Source: Planctomycetota bacterium | Lineage (GTDB): Bacteria; Planctomycetota; Phycisphaerae; Sedimentisphaerales; Anaerobacaceae | DNA length: 38,590 nt | Assembly: GCA_030605475.1 (NCBI GenBank) | Contig: JAUWIG010000055.1 | Location: 1 to 38,590, forward strand | Reading direction: 5' to 3' | Shown here: positions 23,647-30,865 of the stretch, in pieces | How the letters are laid out: each line of letters opens with the position of its first letter | How positions within the stretch are numbered: position 1 is the first letter of the stretch | Position numbers and translations under genes: made by a program | Notes under the pieces: model-generated | Told to the model about the DNA's origin: nothing | The model's database searches: none | The model's input: the letters and a program-made list of their open reading frames with translations, nothing else

Positions 23647-24418
23647 TTTAAAAACAGTATCATCGAATTGCGTATGTCATATTGCGTATATGGTATCGAG
23701 CGTATCGTACATTTTACGCAATACTCAATACACATCCCGGCGCATCGCGACACCGACAAAATTGTTATTGCTGTTGGTTCTTTTGTCGGGCTGCGGTGTT
23801 TATAGACTTTCCGTACCGGCGGCGGACTACTATTATCTAAATCCGGATAAGGATTTGTTCGCCATAGGCAGGGCAGCTCTTGTTGATTTGGGTAACGATT
23901 CGAGTTATCCGGCAATTTCCACTGATGTAACCGAAGCGCTTTTCCGGGCATTGCAAAAGAAGCAGGTCTTCGGATTAACTCTCGTCCACCAAAGTGACCC
24001 TGCCTGGCGCAGCTTGCAGCTGGACTTGGACTCGGGTTCCCAAATGAAAAATAGTGTGTTTGGAGTTTCGTCAACGTACACCCTCGACCAATTATTTGCG
24101 ATGCGCAAGACATTAAAGTGCGATGCGATATTGATTGGCACTATCACCGGATATCAGCCTTATCCTCATATGAGCATTGGTCTTCGCTTGAAGCTTGTGG
24201 ACCTGAAAGATGGCCAGTTGCTATGGGCTCTTGAGCAAATTTGGGACAGTACCGATAAAACAACCGAAAATCGAGCAAAAAGGTACTTCGGCCGTACGAT
24301 ACGTTTGGGTCCTGCGCCTCTGGGTGAACGGTTGGCAACTGTCAGTTTGCTTAAGTTTATCAAGTTTGTAGCTTATGAAGTAGCTGAAACACTACAGCCC
24401 GAAATGCAAAACTGGTGA
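23639..24418 (+). CDS. Lipoprotein, possibly of a CsgG/LpoB-like fold
   Basis: About 259 residues from ATG 23639, which overlaps the preceding stop codon; the frame itself is open from 23450. A lipoprotein signal (LLLLLVLLSGCG) occurs about 45 residues in, unusually late. The extension ahead of it is encoded by a degenerate CGTAT/ATCG-rich repeat (23672-23752), so the true start may be nearer the signal. The mature part (IGRAALVDLGNDSSYPAIST, LKCDAILIGTITGYQPYPHM, LVDLKDGQLLWALEQIWD) has the pattern of CsgG/LpoB/FlgT-type periplasmic domains. Position suggests an outer-membrane flagellar accessory. Family assignment is tentative. Confidence 0.6.
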   Translation: MNSLKTVSSNCVCHIAYMVSSVSYILRNTQYTSRRIATPTKLLLLLVLLSGCGVYRLSVPAADYYYLNPDKDLFAIGRAALVDLGNDSSYPAISTDVTEALFRALQKKQVFGLTLVHQSDPAWRSLQLDLDSGSQMKNSVFGVSSTYTLDQLFAMRKTLKCDAILIGTITGYQPYPHMSIGLRLKLVDLKDGQLLWALEQIWDSTDKTTENRAKRYFGRTIRLGPAPLGERLATVSLLKFIKFVAYEVAETLQPEMQNW

Positions 24419-24493
24419 ACATATAGATTTCGTCTAGATTTCGTCCAAAAAGGACGTTAACTTTAGGAAAAAATGAAAATTCTGCAAAAAATC

Positions 24494-24520
24494 TTAAGTT
24501 TTGTCAAAAACGTGCGAAAA
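24494..24520 (+). promoter_or_regulatory. Sigma-28-type promoter upstream of FlgM-like gene
   Basis: TTAAGTTT (7 of 8 to TAAAGTTT), 11 bases of spacer, then TGCGAAAA (5 of 8 to GCCGATAA, retaining CGA-AA). Spacing equals the enterobacterial consensus. The predicted start point is about 30 bases before the ATG at 24559. A short CGTCC-AAAAA-GGACG hairpin lies just upstream at 24442-24456. Confidence 0.5.
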
Positions 24521-24558
24521 GGACTGTAGATTAGGGACTCTCAAGGAATAGCAATGCA

Positions 24559-24828
24559 ATGATAGAGAAAATAGATACCAATCAAATTCAGGATCTTTTG
24601 GGAAAATCATCGTCCGAACAGCCTGACCCTGCCAAGGCTCTTCAGAATAATGATGTGGATGTATCCCTACAGGTCGATTATGCCTCCTTTATTAGCGAGG
24701 CAGCACAGGTGCTACAGACAGACACCGAGGCTGTCCAACGGGCACGAGAGATTTTATTGTCCGGCCAACTGGAAAGCCCGGAAAACATTCGAGCAGCTGC
24801 AGAAGACATCGCGGAGTTTGGTATATAA
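24559..24828 (+). CDS. flgM: FlgM-like anti-sigma-28 factor
   Basis: An 89-residue protein. The N-terminal half is polar (DTNQIQDLLGKSS). The C-terminal half has the pattern of FlgM sigma-28-binding helices (DTEAVQRAREILLSGQLESP then ENIRAAAEDIAEFG). FlgM holds sigma-28 inactive until exported through the finished hook. It has its own sigma-28-type promoter and AGGA 11 bases before the ATG, closing the fliA-flgM loop within one cluster. The call combines the helical pattern with context; similarity is limited. Confidence 0.65.
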   Translation: MIEKIDTNQIQDLLGKSSSEQPDPAKALQNNDVDVSLQVDYASFISEAAQVLQTDTEAVQRAREILLSGQLESPENIRAAAEDIAEFGI

Positions 24829-24875
24829 AAACTTAAGAAGAGAAAGTATTAAGTCACAAGGCCGACCACGGAAGT

Positions 24876-24908
24876 GGGTTCCCGTTTTGCGGCTTTCCGC
24901 AGGGGACC
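24876..24908. repeat. Palindromic repeat family A, copy 8 (short)
   Basis: GGGTTCCCGTTTTGCGG and CCGCAGGGGACC, a compact member located between the FlgM-like gene and its terminator. Confidence 0.65.
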
Positions 24909-24947
24909 ACAGGTCGATACCGCAGCCAGAACGGATTCTATAAATTC

Positions 24948-25002
24948 GGCGAGGAAATGTGTATACCTGGTACCCCCGGTTGCTCATCCCTCGCCTTTTT
25001 TT
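24948..25002 (+). terminator. Rho-independent terminator after the flagellar block
   Basis: GGCGAGG pairs with CCTCGCC and is followed directly by seven T residues. The loop is long (34 bases) and itself contains ACC...GGT pairing. It closes the plus-strand flagellar cluster. Confidence 0.7.
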
Positions 25003-25052
25003 ACTTGCAATCCACGGGCACATATTAAAAAATTGTGCCGGAACCGATAAAT

Positions 25053-25523
25053 ATGAGATTGGAAGGCACAGTTAGGGACAAATTCAAAAAGCTTTGGAAG
25101 AATTACCTTCTGCAAAGCTTATTGGCTGCCGTTACCCTGTTTATACTCGTTTTCGTGCTGGGCAGGGAAAAAATGGTCATAATCAGCGCAATGGGCGCCA
25201 CCACTTTTATCGTATTCGCAACACCCAAATCTTACTCCGCACAAACAAAAAACGTTATTGGCGGCCATCTGGTCGGCCTGGCCTCTGGAGCTATATTTTA
25301 CTTCGCCGCTCTGCCATATCTCCTTGAGTATCCCCTCGCAGTCGGAATTGCTATCTTTGTTATGGTAGCTCTGGACGTCGAACATCCACCTGCCGCGGGC
25401 ACTGCCTTGGCCGTCGTAATAAATGAGGTCTCACGCGAGGCCTTTATCACCATAATGGTAAGCGCTGTAGTGCTCTCTCAATGCCGCTATTATCTAAGAG
25501 GATACTTAAAAGATTTGGTATAG
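25053..25523 (+). CDS. HPP family membrane protein
   Basis: About 156 residues from ATG 25053 (GTG 25035 also possible). Four to five hydrophobic segments, with the HPP signature VEHPPAAGTALAVVINE near residue 115 and GATTFIVFATPKSYSAQTKN near residue 50. HPP proteins are small membrane proteins; some members have been implicated in nitrite transport in cyanobacteria and chloroplasts, but most have no known role. It stands alone just after the flagellar terminator and has no obvious functional link to it. Confidence 0.85.
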   Translation: MRLEGTVRDKFKKLWKNYLLQSLLAAVTLFILVFVLGREKMVIISAMGATTFIVFATPKSYSAQTKNVIGGHLVGLASGAIFYFAALPYLLEYPLAVGIAIFVMVALDVEHPPAAGTALAVVINEVSREAFITIMVSAVVLSQCRYYLRGYLKDLV

Positions 25524-25576
25524 AATATTCTACTTGGCTTCAGGACCTCCCTGCCCGTAAATAATAAAACCGGGTG

Positions 25577-25822
25577 TCAAACGTAACAGTCAAGAATCTG
25601 TCCCATTGGACCATTGTCGATAAGGGCTCTTGCTATGCCGAATCGGCTTGTATAAGTAACCAAACCGCCTGCGTGCCTGACTGGGATATTCACAGCAACA
25701 ATGTCGCCAACCCTGTGCCGTTTATTATTCGACCCCCATACATGCCGCAGTGCCTCACCGCTTTTGCCGAGAGGAACGGAACTAACAACCCTGCATGAAA
25801 TTTTCTTTACCATTATCATCAC
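25577..25822 (-). CDS. Possible small protein, unknown
   Basis: An 81-residue frame with a protein-like composition (VGDIVAVNIPVRHAGG, RFGIARALIDNGPMGQIL) and GGGGAT a few bases before the candidate starts (GTG 25822, ATG 25819 or 25813). No family recognised. The opposite strand is also open, so this could be chance or a gene remnant. Confidence 0.3.
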   Translation of the reverse strand: MMIMVKKISCRVVSSVPLGKSGEALRHVWGSNNKRHRVGDIVAVNIPVRHAGGLVTYTSRFGIARALIDNGPMGQILDCYV

Positions 25823-26307
25823 ATCCCCACAAAAGCTATGTTAGCAAATTCAAACGGCTAAATCAAGGAAAATCACACCCGCCTCCAACCGCAGACCTGA
25901 TACCTTTTCTGTTTAGGGTGATGTTGTTTGTGGTGAAGTGATATTATAGGAGCAGAGAGAAAAAATTTGTCCCGGATTTCTACTGATTTCGATTAGTAGT
26001 GAGGATTAAATCTTGCAGTTTTTGACAAAGAAGATATAATTTCAAACCAGCTAACATCGGGGGCTTGCAACTGGGGCGGTGCATCGCCAGAACGCTTTGA
26101 AGATACCTTCCCCCAATAAGCTGAGTTCGAGAGAGTTAGAACTTAATATATTTGTAAGCAATAGATTAATACCGACCATGACCCTGAGCTGTTAAAATGG
26201 GAGAACTGGAAGGATAAGGAATAACTAACTGCTCCCGTGGAGGCTAACAACCGGAGCGGCGAAAATTGACAAAAAATCTGTAAAGAGAAAATAGAAAGCT
26301 TCGCTTG
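25823..26307. other. Gene-free interval of about 485 bases
   Basis: No supported gene, tRNA or terminator seen. Only short local pairings are visible (for example GCTCCCG...CGGAGC near 26229-26257). Stop codons are frequent in all frames, and the AT content rises toward the islet that follows. Confidence 0.4.
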
Positions 26308-26517
26308 ATGTGGCATCTTTACATTATTAAGGAGAGGGAAAAGTTTTACACGGGAATAACCACCGATCTCAAAAATCGCTTACACCAACATGGTAACCCT
26401 CCATTGCTTTATAAAGAGGCTTTTCCAAATAAACATCAAGCTGCGCGAAGAGAAAGGCAGATTAAGGGCTGGTCAAAAGCAAAGAAACAAGACTTAATCA
26501 AAGGACTCATTAGGTGA
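26308..26517 (+). CDS. GIY-YIG nuclease superfamily protein, short
   Basis: A 69-residue protein with the GIY-YIG fold order: LYIIK, then FYTGITTDLKNRLHQHG (Arg of the catalytic helix) and QAARRERQIKGWSKAKK (Glu near the end). It resembles the YhbQ/YazA group of stand-alone GIY-YIG proteins of about 80-95 residues but is shorter, especially at the C-terminus. ATG 26308 is preferred over TTG 26305. Such proteins are common in mobile or accessory DNA; the substrate is unknown. Confidence 0.8.
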   Translation: MWHLYIIKEREKFYTGITTDLKNRLHQHGNPPLLYKEAFPNKHQAARRERQIKGWSKAKKQDLIKGLIR

Positions 26518-26660
26518 GTTTACACTGAGCTTGGCAGTTTACCCCGAGGGAGCTTCAAGGGAAGTGAGACCTGCTGAAATACGCTCTTGAGTTTATCCTG
26601 AGCGAAAGAGTTTACACTGAGTGAAATCGAAGTGAAGGGCTATCCGCAGGGCTCGAACCA
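26518..26660. repeat. Cluster of degenerate TTTACACTGAG-type repeats
   Basis: Four related units in about 110 bases: TTTACACTGAGCTTG, TTTACCCCGAGGGAG, TTTATCCTGAGCGAAAGAG, TTTACACTGAGTGAAATCGA. The last two match the widespread CTGAGCGAAGTCGAAG repeat also found at 11026-11046. The cluster lies at the left edge of the AT-rich islet. Confidence 0.6.
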
Positions 26661-26670
26661 TACAAGAACG

Positions 26671-26699
26671 TTGACTTTTTATCTCCGGTAGACTAAATT
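26671..26699 (+). promoter_or_regulatory. Sigma-70-type promoter for AT-rich gene
   Basis: TTGACT, a 17-base spacer and TAAATT, about 50 bases before the ATG at 26749. Confidence 0.55.
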
Positions 26700-26748
26700 G
26701 ATAACAAAAAGTGGTGGTTGTTATTATGTTATATAAAAAAGTCAAATC

Positions 26749-27510
26749 ATGATTGAATTTTTATTAAATCCTAATTTTTTAATACCCTTTCTATCTACCG
26801 TTGGGGCCTCTTTAACAATAATTATTTTGCATTCTATCTATAGATTCACAAATGATAGAAAAAAGAAACTATATACTGTTTCATATATGGCAGACGTAAG
26901 CTTTCGATTACTTCAATCAAATTTAATTCTTAAAAATAATACAATTCTTCCACACATAGAAGCTGCTAAGAAAATGATTGATGGCGATCAAAATTTATTA
27001 AATAAAACATTTCTAGCAGATGATTTTGACATTCTTACTGACAGCACAATAGAATTCAATCACTTACCAGAAGAATATAAAGTATTAGTAGGATATGACA
27101 ATATTCAGTTATTACAATCGTTTGAAATTATTCTATATTTAGAAAAAAATGACAAGACGCAAAATAGCTTTAATGAATTCGTAAAGCAAAACCTAAAAAG
27201 TGAACACTCATTTATAAATAAAAACCAAGATGAGAAAGTTGATATTTTAAAAACATATTGGGACTATCTTGACAAAATTGACCACGAAACAAACAGGATT
27301 ATAGCCTTTGTTTTATACATGTTCTTCCCAAGCGTTAGGCAATATCTCAACAAAAAATATTTTCTTTTTTGCTCCAAAGAAAACATAACAACACTATTAA
27401 ATAGGGCAACAAAATTGCATGAAAATTTTAGAGGCATAATTCCTGAGCCTGATTTTTTCGAAAAGTCAATAAAAGGTGGTATACAAAAAATAATAAAACA
27501 AGACATATAA
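26749..27510 (+). CDS. AT-rich membrane-anchored protein, unknown
   Basis: A 253-residue protein with an N-terminal hydrophobic anchor (FLIPFLSTVGASLTIIILHS, about 11-30) and a long, mostly helical cytoplasmic part. A second hydrophobic stretch lies near 190-200 (IIAFVLYMFFPSV). The coding sequence is much richer in A and T and in Lys/Asn/Ile codons than the flagellar genes, which points to horizontal origin. No family recognised. The overall form (one anchor plus a helical body, beside a HEPN-like gene) resembles small accessory or defence-type membrane proteins, but this is weak inference. Confidence 0.65.
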   Translation: MIEFLLNPNFLIPFLSTVGASLTIIILHSIYRFTNDRKKKLYTVSYMADVSFRLLQSNLILKNNTILPHIEAAKKMIDGDQNLLNKTFLADDFDILTDSTIEFNHLPEEYKVLVGYDNIQLLQSFEIILYLEKNDKTQNSFNEFVKQNLKSEHSFINKNQDEKVDILKTYWDYLDKIDHETNRIIAFVLYMFFPSVRQYLNKKYFLFCSKENITTLLNRATKLHENFRGIIPEPDFFEKSIKGGIQKIIKQDI

Positions 27511-27532
27511 GAATTCATTGCAGCCGGGTAGG

Positions 27533-27553
27533 GTGGGCAACTTGTTTGCACAC
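27533..27553. repeat. GTGGGCAA / TTGCACAC palindrome
   Basis: Imperfect inverted repeat (7 of 8 pairs, 5-base centre) between the two unknown genes of the islet. Confidence 0.45.
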
Positions 27554-27644
27554 GCGGAATCATTCAAAGAAAGAGATTGAGCAGAAAAGCAAGAAGCAAC
27601 GGGAACTTGTTATACAGACTGTATAATTATTGTTGGACCAAAAT

Positions 27645-28436
27645 ATGAGAATAGAACATAAGAATTGCCTAAATGGATATGTGAGCGAATGGCTTAATAT
27701 GATGAATATTAAAGCTCGTGCGGAGAGGAAACCCTCTTCAGGATTGACAGTTCCACAACCGGTGCAGTCTCTAATGCGTCATGAGCTCAATTTGTGTATC
27801 ATGTTGGAGCTTTTTGATGAACGTCTTACACGTTTAGAGAGATTACTAGGTGGTGAGAACGCAGATAGTGATTTTGTAGCATATTCTGAGGCCATGTGTT
27901 TTCTTGATTCAATATACTTTATTTCAAGAACGCTTATGGACAGTGCGGCAGGAATTGTAAGGCATTACAATAACATCAATAACAAAGGGCACGAGATTGT
28001 CAAGAGTTTCAGTGACCTGTACAAGAAATCGCTTGTAAAAGAATTGCCTAACAATCTTAATAAAGTGTTCTCGGGGTGCGAGAAGTGGTTTCCCCAATTG
28101 AAAGTTCGGAGAGATGCTATAGTTCATCACTATGAGACAAACCTCATTGGCATCGGGATGTTCGCCAATGGAGATACAAAAGTCACGCAGTTCTCACTTA
28201 AAGATAGCACTGATGTAATAGAAGACTTACGTTCATATATTGGTATGATGATGGCTGGGTACCAGTGTTTCATCGATAAACTGCTCGACTACTGGGATGA
28301 AATGTTCATAGATTGGTACAGATTCAAGGTTAATCGCGTAACATCCATACTCGAGGGTCGGAGAGCAAATATTCTTTGGTGGGCTTATCAGTATGGCGGA
28401 TACAGGAACGATAGCATGGTTGTTGGTGAATCATAG
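27645..28436 (+). CDS. Helical protein with HEPN-like R-x5-H motif, unknown
   Basis: About 263 residues from ATG 27645 (TTG 27630 possible). Predicted all-helical, with no signal or membrane segment. The motif VRRDAIVHHYET near residue 158 places Arg and His as in the R-x4-6-H active site of HEPN nucleases and related Cthe_2314 or AbiV-like proteins. Preceding helices (LDSIYFISRTLMDSAAGIV) suit the fold. Many HEPN proteins are RNA-cutting toxins or part of phage defence, while others are structural. No antitoxin partner is recognised. It follows the AT-rich gene and is closed by a terminator. Confidence 0.55.
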   Translation: MRIEHKNCLNGYVSEWLNMMNIKARAERKPSSGLTVPQPVQSLMRHELNLCIMLELFDERLTRLERLLGGENADSDFVAYSEAMCFLDSIYFISRTLMDSAAGIVRHYNNINNKGHEIVKSFSDLYKKSLVKELPNNLNKVFSGCEKWFPQLKVRRDAIVHHYETNLIGIGMFANGDTKVTQFSLKDSTDVIEDLRSYIGMMMAGYQCFIDKLLDYWDEMFIDWYRFKVNRVTSILEGRRANILWWAYQYGGYRNDSMVVGES

Positions 28437-28486
28437 GTCAGTTCTGTTGAATTTTGAGCAAGAAGCCCTCAACGAACCGGCAGGAT

Positions 28487-28518
28487 GACCAAAAAAACAC
28501 TTTTTTGGCCGTTTTTTC
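28487..28518 (+). terminator. Rho-independent terminator after HEPN-like gene
   Basis: CCAAAAAA pairs with TTTTTTGG around a short loop, followed by a six-T run. Confidence 0.65.
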
Positions 28519-28547
28519 TTGACTTTTGTTTGAAAATGTGTTAAAAT
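28519..28547 (+). promoter_or_regulatory. Sigma-70-type promoter
   Basis: TTGACT, 17-base spacer, TAAAAT. It fires into the composite repeat region and toward the zinc-ribbon gene at 29140. It overlaps the end of the preceding terminator. Confidence 0.5.
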
Positions 28548-28603
28548 TCCCGACAGACATTTCAGATTTCATATCTGTACGCCACAGCGTGGCACGGCCT
28601 TAG

Positions 28604-29000
28604 GGCCAGCCGGCCCAGATTCGTGAATTCTAAATCGTAAATCGTCAATCGCAAATCGTAAATTGTAAACCCCTTAGGGGAATGAACCATTTAACCAATT
28701 AACCATTTAGCCAATTAACCAGTTAACCAATTAACCAGTTAACCAATCAACCAATTATGACCTTTTATGCAAAACAAACCCAATTTGCTGTATGCTCAAA
28801 TGAACGTAACCTCATTTATAACAAAGGATTACAAAAATGCTCATCTCCTCGGACGCCGCAAAAACAAACCCAAACGAACCCAACTTGTCGCGGCGTAGCC
28901 TCTGGCGAAGCCGGATCAAACCCGCTCTCGTATCTATGACAAAAACCATTCGTCAATCTATTTGTGTTATTTTTCCTGTTTTTTCATGCTATAATACAGA
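28604..29000. repeat. Composite dispersed repeat region
   Basis: Three parts in order. First (28628-28672), degenerate copies of AATCGTAAATCGTCAATCG. Second (28683-28758), about eight near-tandem copies of AACCAATT / AACCATTT. Third (28759 onward), a segment whose frames encode peptides such as KTNPNEPNLSRRSLWRSR and KQTQFAVCSNERNL. From memory these are characteristic of repeat-derived open frames in Phycisphaerae genomes. I see no real gene here; the frames open before 29140 are repeat-derived. Confidence 0.6.
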
Positions 29001-29139
29001 GGCCAGTTTCGGTTTGGGTTCCACCTTCGCTATTCTGCTTCGCAGAATCCAGCTACGGCGGATATGCGATTTTAGTTGTCCGGCGAATAAATTTGGGTTA
29101 AGAATAAATTTGGGGGCTAAATACAAAGGGAGCCCATTG

Positions 29140-29340
29140 ATGCGGATTATTGCCCAATGCCCTCGATGTGGCAATGCCTGGCTGCTCGATAGCAGCGCTG
29201 CCGACCGAAGGATAAAGTGCCTGAGGTGCCGCAGACTATTCAAAGTCCCGAAGTTGGACGAGGTACCAAAGGCAATTAAGGTAATAAAGCAGGCAAAAGG
29301 CACTATTTATGTGGATGAAGACGGTAAAACTTATGGCTAA
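29140..29340 (+). CDS. Small zinc-ribbon protein
   Basis: A 66-residue protein beginning MRIIAQCPRCGNAWLLD, with two CxxC knuckles (CPRC and CLRC) about 20 residues apart, as in the MJ0042-type zinc finger found at the start of many deltaproteobacterial and planctomycete proteins. The C-terminal part (AKGTIYVDEDGKTYG) is short and polar. ATG 29140 is chosen because GGGAG lies seven bases upstream; the longer open frame (from 28837) is repeat-derived. Probably binds zinc; role unknown. Confidence 0.65.
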   Translation: MRIIAQCPRCGNAWLLDSSAADRRIKCLRCRRLFKVPKLDEVPKAIKVIKQAKGTIYVDEDGKTYG

Positions 29341-29389
29341 GGCCTGTTGATTACATCTGTTACACGCTACTCACAACAACAGAAGAAAT

Positions 29390-29803
29390 TTATTCCGCCA
29401 CTGGTGGCGAAGGTTCAATTAGGGGTTTTGTCTGAGTAGGTTCGGGCTGGGGTTTTTGCTCAATGGGAGGTTTGGATTGTCCTATGCCGAGGGCCTTTTC
29501 GATTCTTGCCAGCCTTGTGGAAAGCTTTGTTAGTTTACCGTCGATGGAATCTAATTTTTTAATAACGCCTTGAAGGCTTGTGTCAATGCCGATTAAGTTC
29601 CTTTCGGTCAGGTCCATATACCGCTCCATCAAACGCTCATAGGCATCTATGGCACGTGCCGCATCGGTTTTGTATTCGGGTATGGTAACCTGGGGCTGGA
29701 CCTTGTAAGTTTTTTTGCCGTGAATTGATGTGGAAAACCAAATCACAACCAGGCAGGCAATTAAGCCTGTGGCAACAGCCAATAAATTCTTGTTCGTTTT
29801 CAT
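29390..29803 (-). CDS. Membrane-anchored coiled-coil protein, unknown
   Basis: A 137-residue protein with one N-terminal membrane segment (LLAVATGLIACLVVIWFSTS, about 6-25). A helical region follows (AARAIDAYERLMERYMDLTE), then a coiled coil (VIKKLDSIDGKLTKLSTRLA) and a Pro-rich tail. AAGGAGAT lies eight bases before the ATG. Convergent with the zinc-ribbon gene. No family recognised. Confidence 0.6.
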   Translation of the reverse strand: MKTNKNLLAVATGLIACLVVIWFSTSIHGKKTYKVQPQVTIPEYKTDAARAIDAYERLMERYMDLTERNLIGIDTSLQGVIKKLDSIDGKLTKLSTRLARIEKALGIGQSKPPIEQKPQPEPTQTKPLIEPSPPVAE

Positions 29804-30364
29804 CGGGTTATCTCCTTTTCGCCTTTTAGTGGTTTCGAGACCATATCTTATTATCTCTTATATTATCGGCAGAAAGGCAGATTGGAATATCAAAGATTTG
29901 AAAAAAAGCCTATTCGTGGCAAAAAAGCAGCCGCTTGGTGTCAATAGTCATAGCTGCTGCTTTTGAAAGCACAATCACACTCTATAAACATATCGGTGAA
30001 AGCGAATGCAATTCTTATATATAATGTTGCTCCGAGCGGGCACCGCGCGCCCGCCCGGAGCGGAGCGGAAAGAATAAAGTTCAAAAATCAGCTGTTGGGC
30101 TCCTTGGGATTGCCCTTGTCGTCGCTTTTGTCACCATCCGGCGCAATAGCCTTGGCTGCTGTGCATTCGGCGGTCGCTTTGTCTGCTTTTTGGCCGCGCC
30201 GCAGACTATCTCTGCAAAACACTTTGCTGAGTTAAACGCCGTTTCTACTTAAAGTTCCCACGCTAAGCTTAGGTAGTTACAAACAACCCCCACAATACCA
30301 AGCAGCAGTGACACCCCCCGCTTATTGAGTGGTTTCTGACATAACCTTTGCAGTTTTAGGGTTC

Positions 30365-30436
30365 GGGTTCCAAACGCCCTCTATGGAGCTCCCGCAAAGC
30401 GAGGTCTCGTTTGGGGGACCTCACAAAATGAGGCCC
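30365..30436. repeat. Palindromic repeat family A, copy 9 (degenerate)
   Basis: GGGTTCCAAACG at the left and CGTTTGGGGGACC toward the right, with an inner GAGCTCCCGC segment and a trailing CACAAAATGAGGCCC. A diverged or nested member. Confidence 0.45.
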
Positions 30437-30622
30437 TTACTCAGCCATTGAGCTGCCCCCCATTTTCAAGACCGTGCTGACCCTTAAACCGCCCCTGGAT
30501 TTAAAAAAACAGCCCATAACAGTCGTGCAGGTAAAAGCTTGCTTCTAAAATCCATTATCGAGCATAAAAAAGCTCGACTTGAGTAGCTTCTCGTCAAAAA
30601 AACGCCGAAAAATAAGCAAATA

Positions 30623-30651
30623 TTTAATAAATATACGCTATTTGGTATAAT
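30623..30651 (+). promoter_or_regulatory. Possible sigma-70-type promoter for CBS operon
   Basis: A perfect -10 (TATAAT, 30646-30651) with only a weak -35 (TTTAAT) at 17 bases. About 39 bases upstream of the small frameshifted gene. Confidence 0.4.
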
Positions 30652-30689
30652 ACTATCCAAGCAACCATTTGTGCCGAAAGGAGTTAACT

Positions 30690-30864
30690 GTGCAGGAAAA
30701 ATCGCAAAATCGGCAGGAAATCCTAAAGTGTTTGGAAAATCTGTCGAGATATAAAGATACGGGGCAGTAATATTGAGGATGAATACACTGCTGAGTTCTT
30801 GTTGTTGTACAGAGAAAGTTCCGAACGAGTTCCAGACAAATTGACAAATAGCCGAGGCCTATAA
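30690..30864 (+). pseudogene. Small gene with +1 frameshift, upstream of CBS gene
   Basis: AAGGAG six bases before GTG 30690 starts a frame that stops at TAA 30768 after 26 codons (ending LENLSRYKDTGQ). The frame +1 from there continues NIEDEYTAEFLLLYRESSER ... and stops at 30862-30864, one base before the next ATG. Removing one G from the GGGG run at 30761-30764 would give a single product of about 57 residues reading DTGSNIEDEYTAEF. So this is a disrupted gene, a sequencing error, or less likely a programmed frameshift. No family recognised. Confidence 0.6.
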
Positions 30865-30865
30865 A

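Larger units (their letters stand above)
29804..30689. other. Gene-poor interval of about 890 bases with hairpins
   Basis: No well-supported gene. Contents: a GC-rich palindrome (GCTCCGAGCGGGC ... GCGCCCGCCCGGAGC) at 30029-30061; a short minus-strand frame at 30088-30222 (44 residues, GTG start, ending AIAPDGDKSDDKGNPKEPNS) that reads like a degraded protein C-terminus; family A copy 9; and a TCGAGC-N8-GCTCGA hairpin at 30558-30577. Confidence 0.4.

Noticed and set aside
24442-24456. CGTCC-AAAAA-GGACG hairpin as a terminator after the lipoprotein gene
   Set aside because: No T run follows the short stem, so I mention it only as a local hairpin beside the sigma-28-type promoter.
26640-26670. 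Minus-strand GGTTCGAGCCCTGC resembling a tRNA T-arm
   Set aside because: The stem does not pair properly and no acceptor, D or anticodon arm can be built around it.
28683-28758. Possible CRISPR array from repeated AACCAATT units
   Set aside because: Units are about 8-9 bases without regular unique spacers and no cas gene is present; it is a simple degenerate tandem.
28837-29139. Long N-terminal extension of the zinc-ribbon protein
   Set aside because: It is repeat-derived sequence, and ATG 29140 has a proper ribosome site and the conserved domain starts there.
29963-30235. 90-residue plus-strand frame in the gene-poor interval
   Set aside because: It is composed of the GC-rich palindrome and antisense of a more protein-like minus frame; no ribosome site seen.
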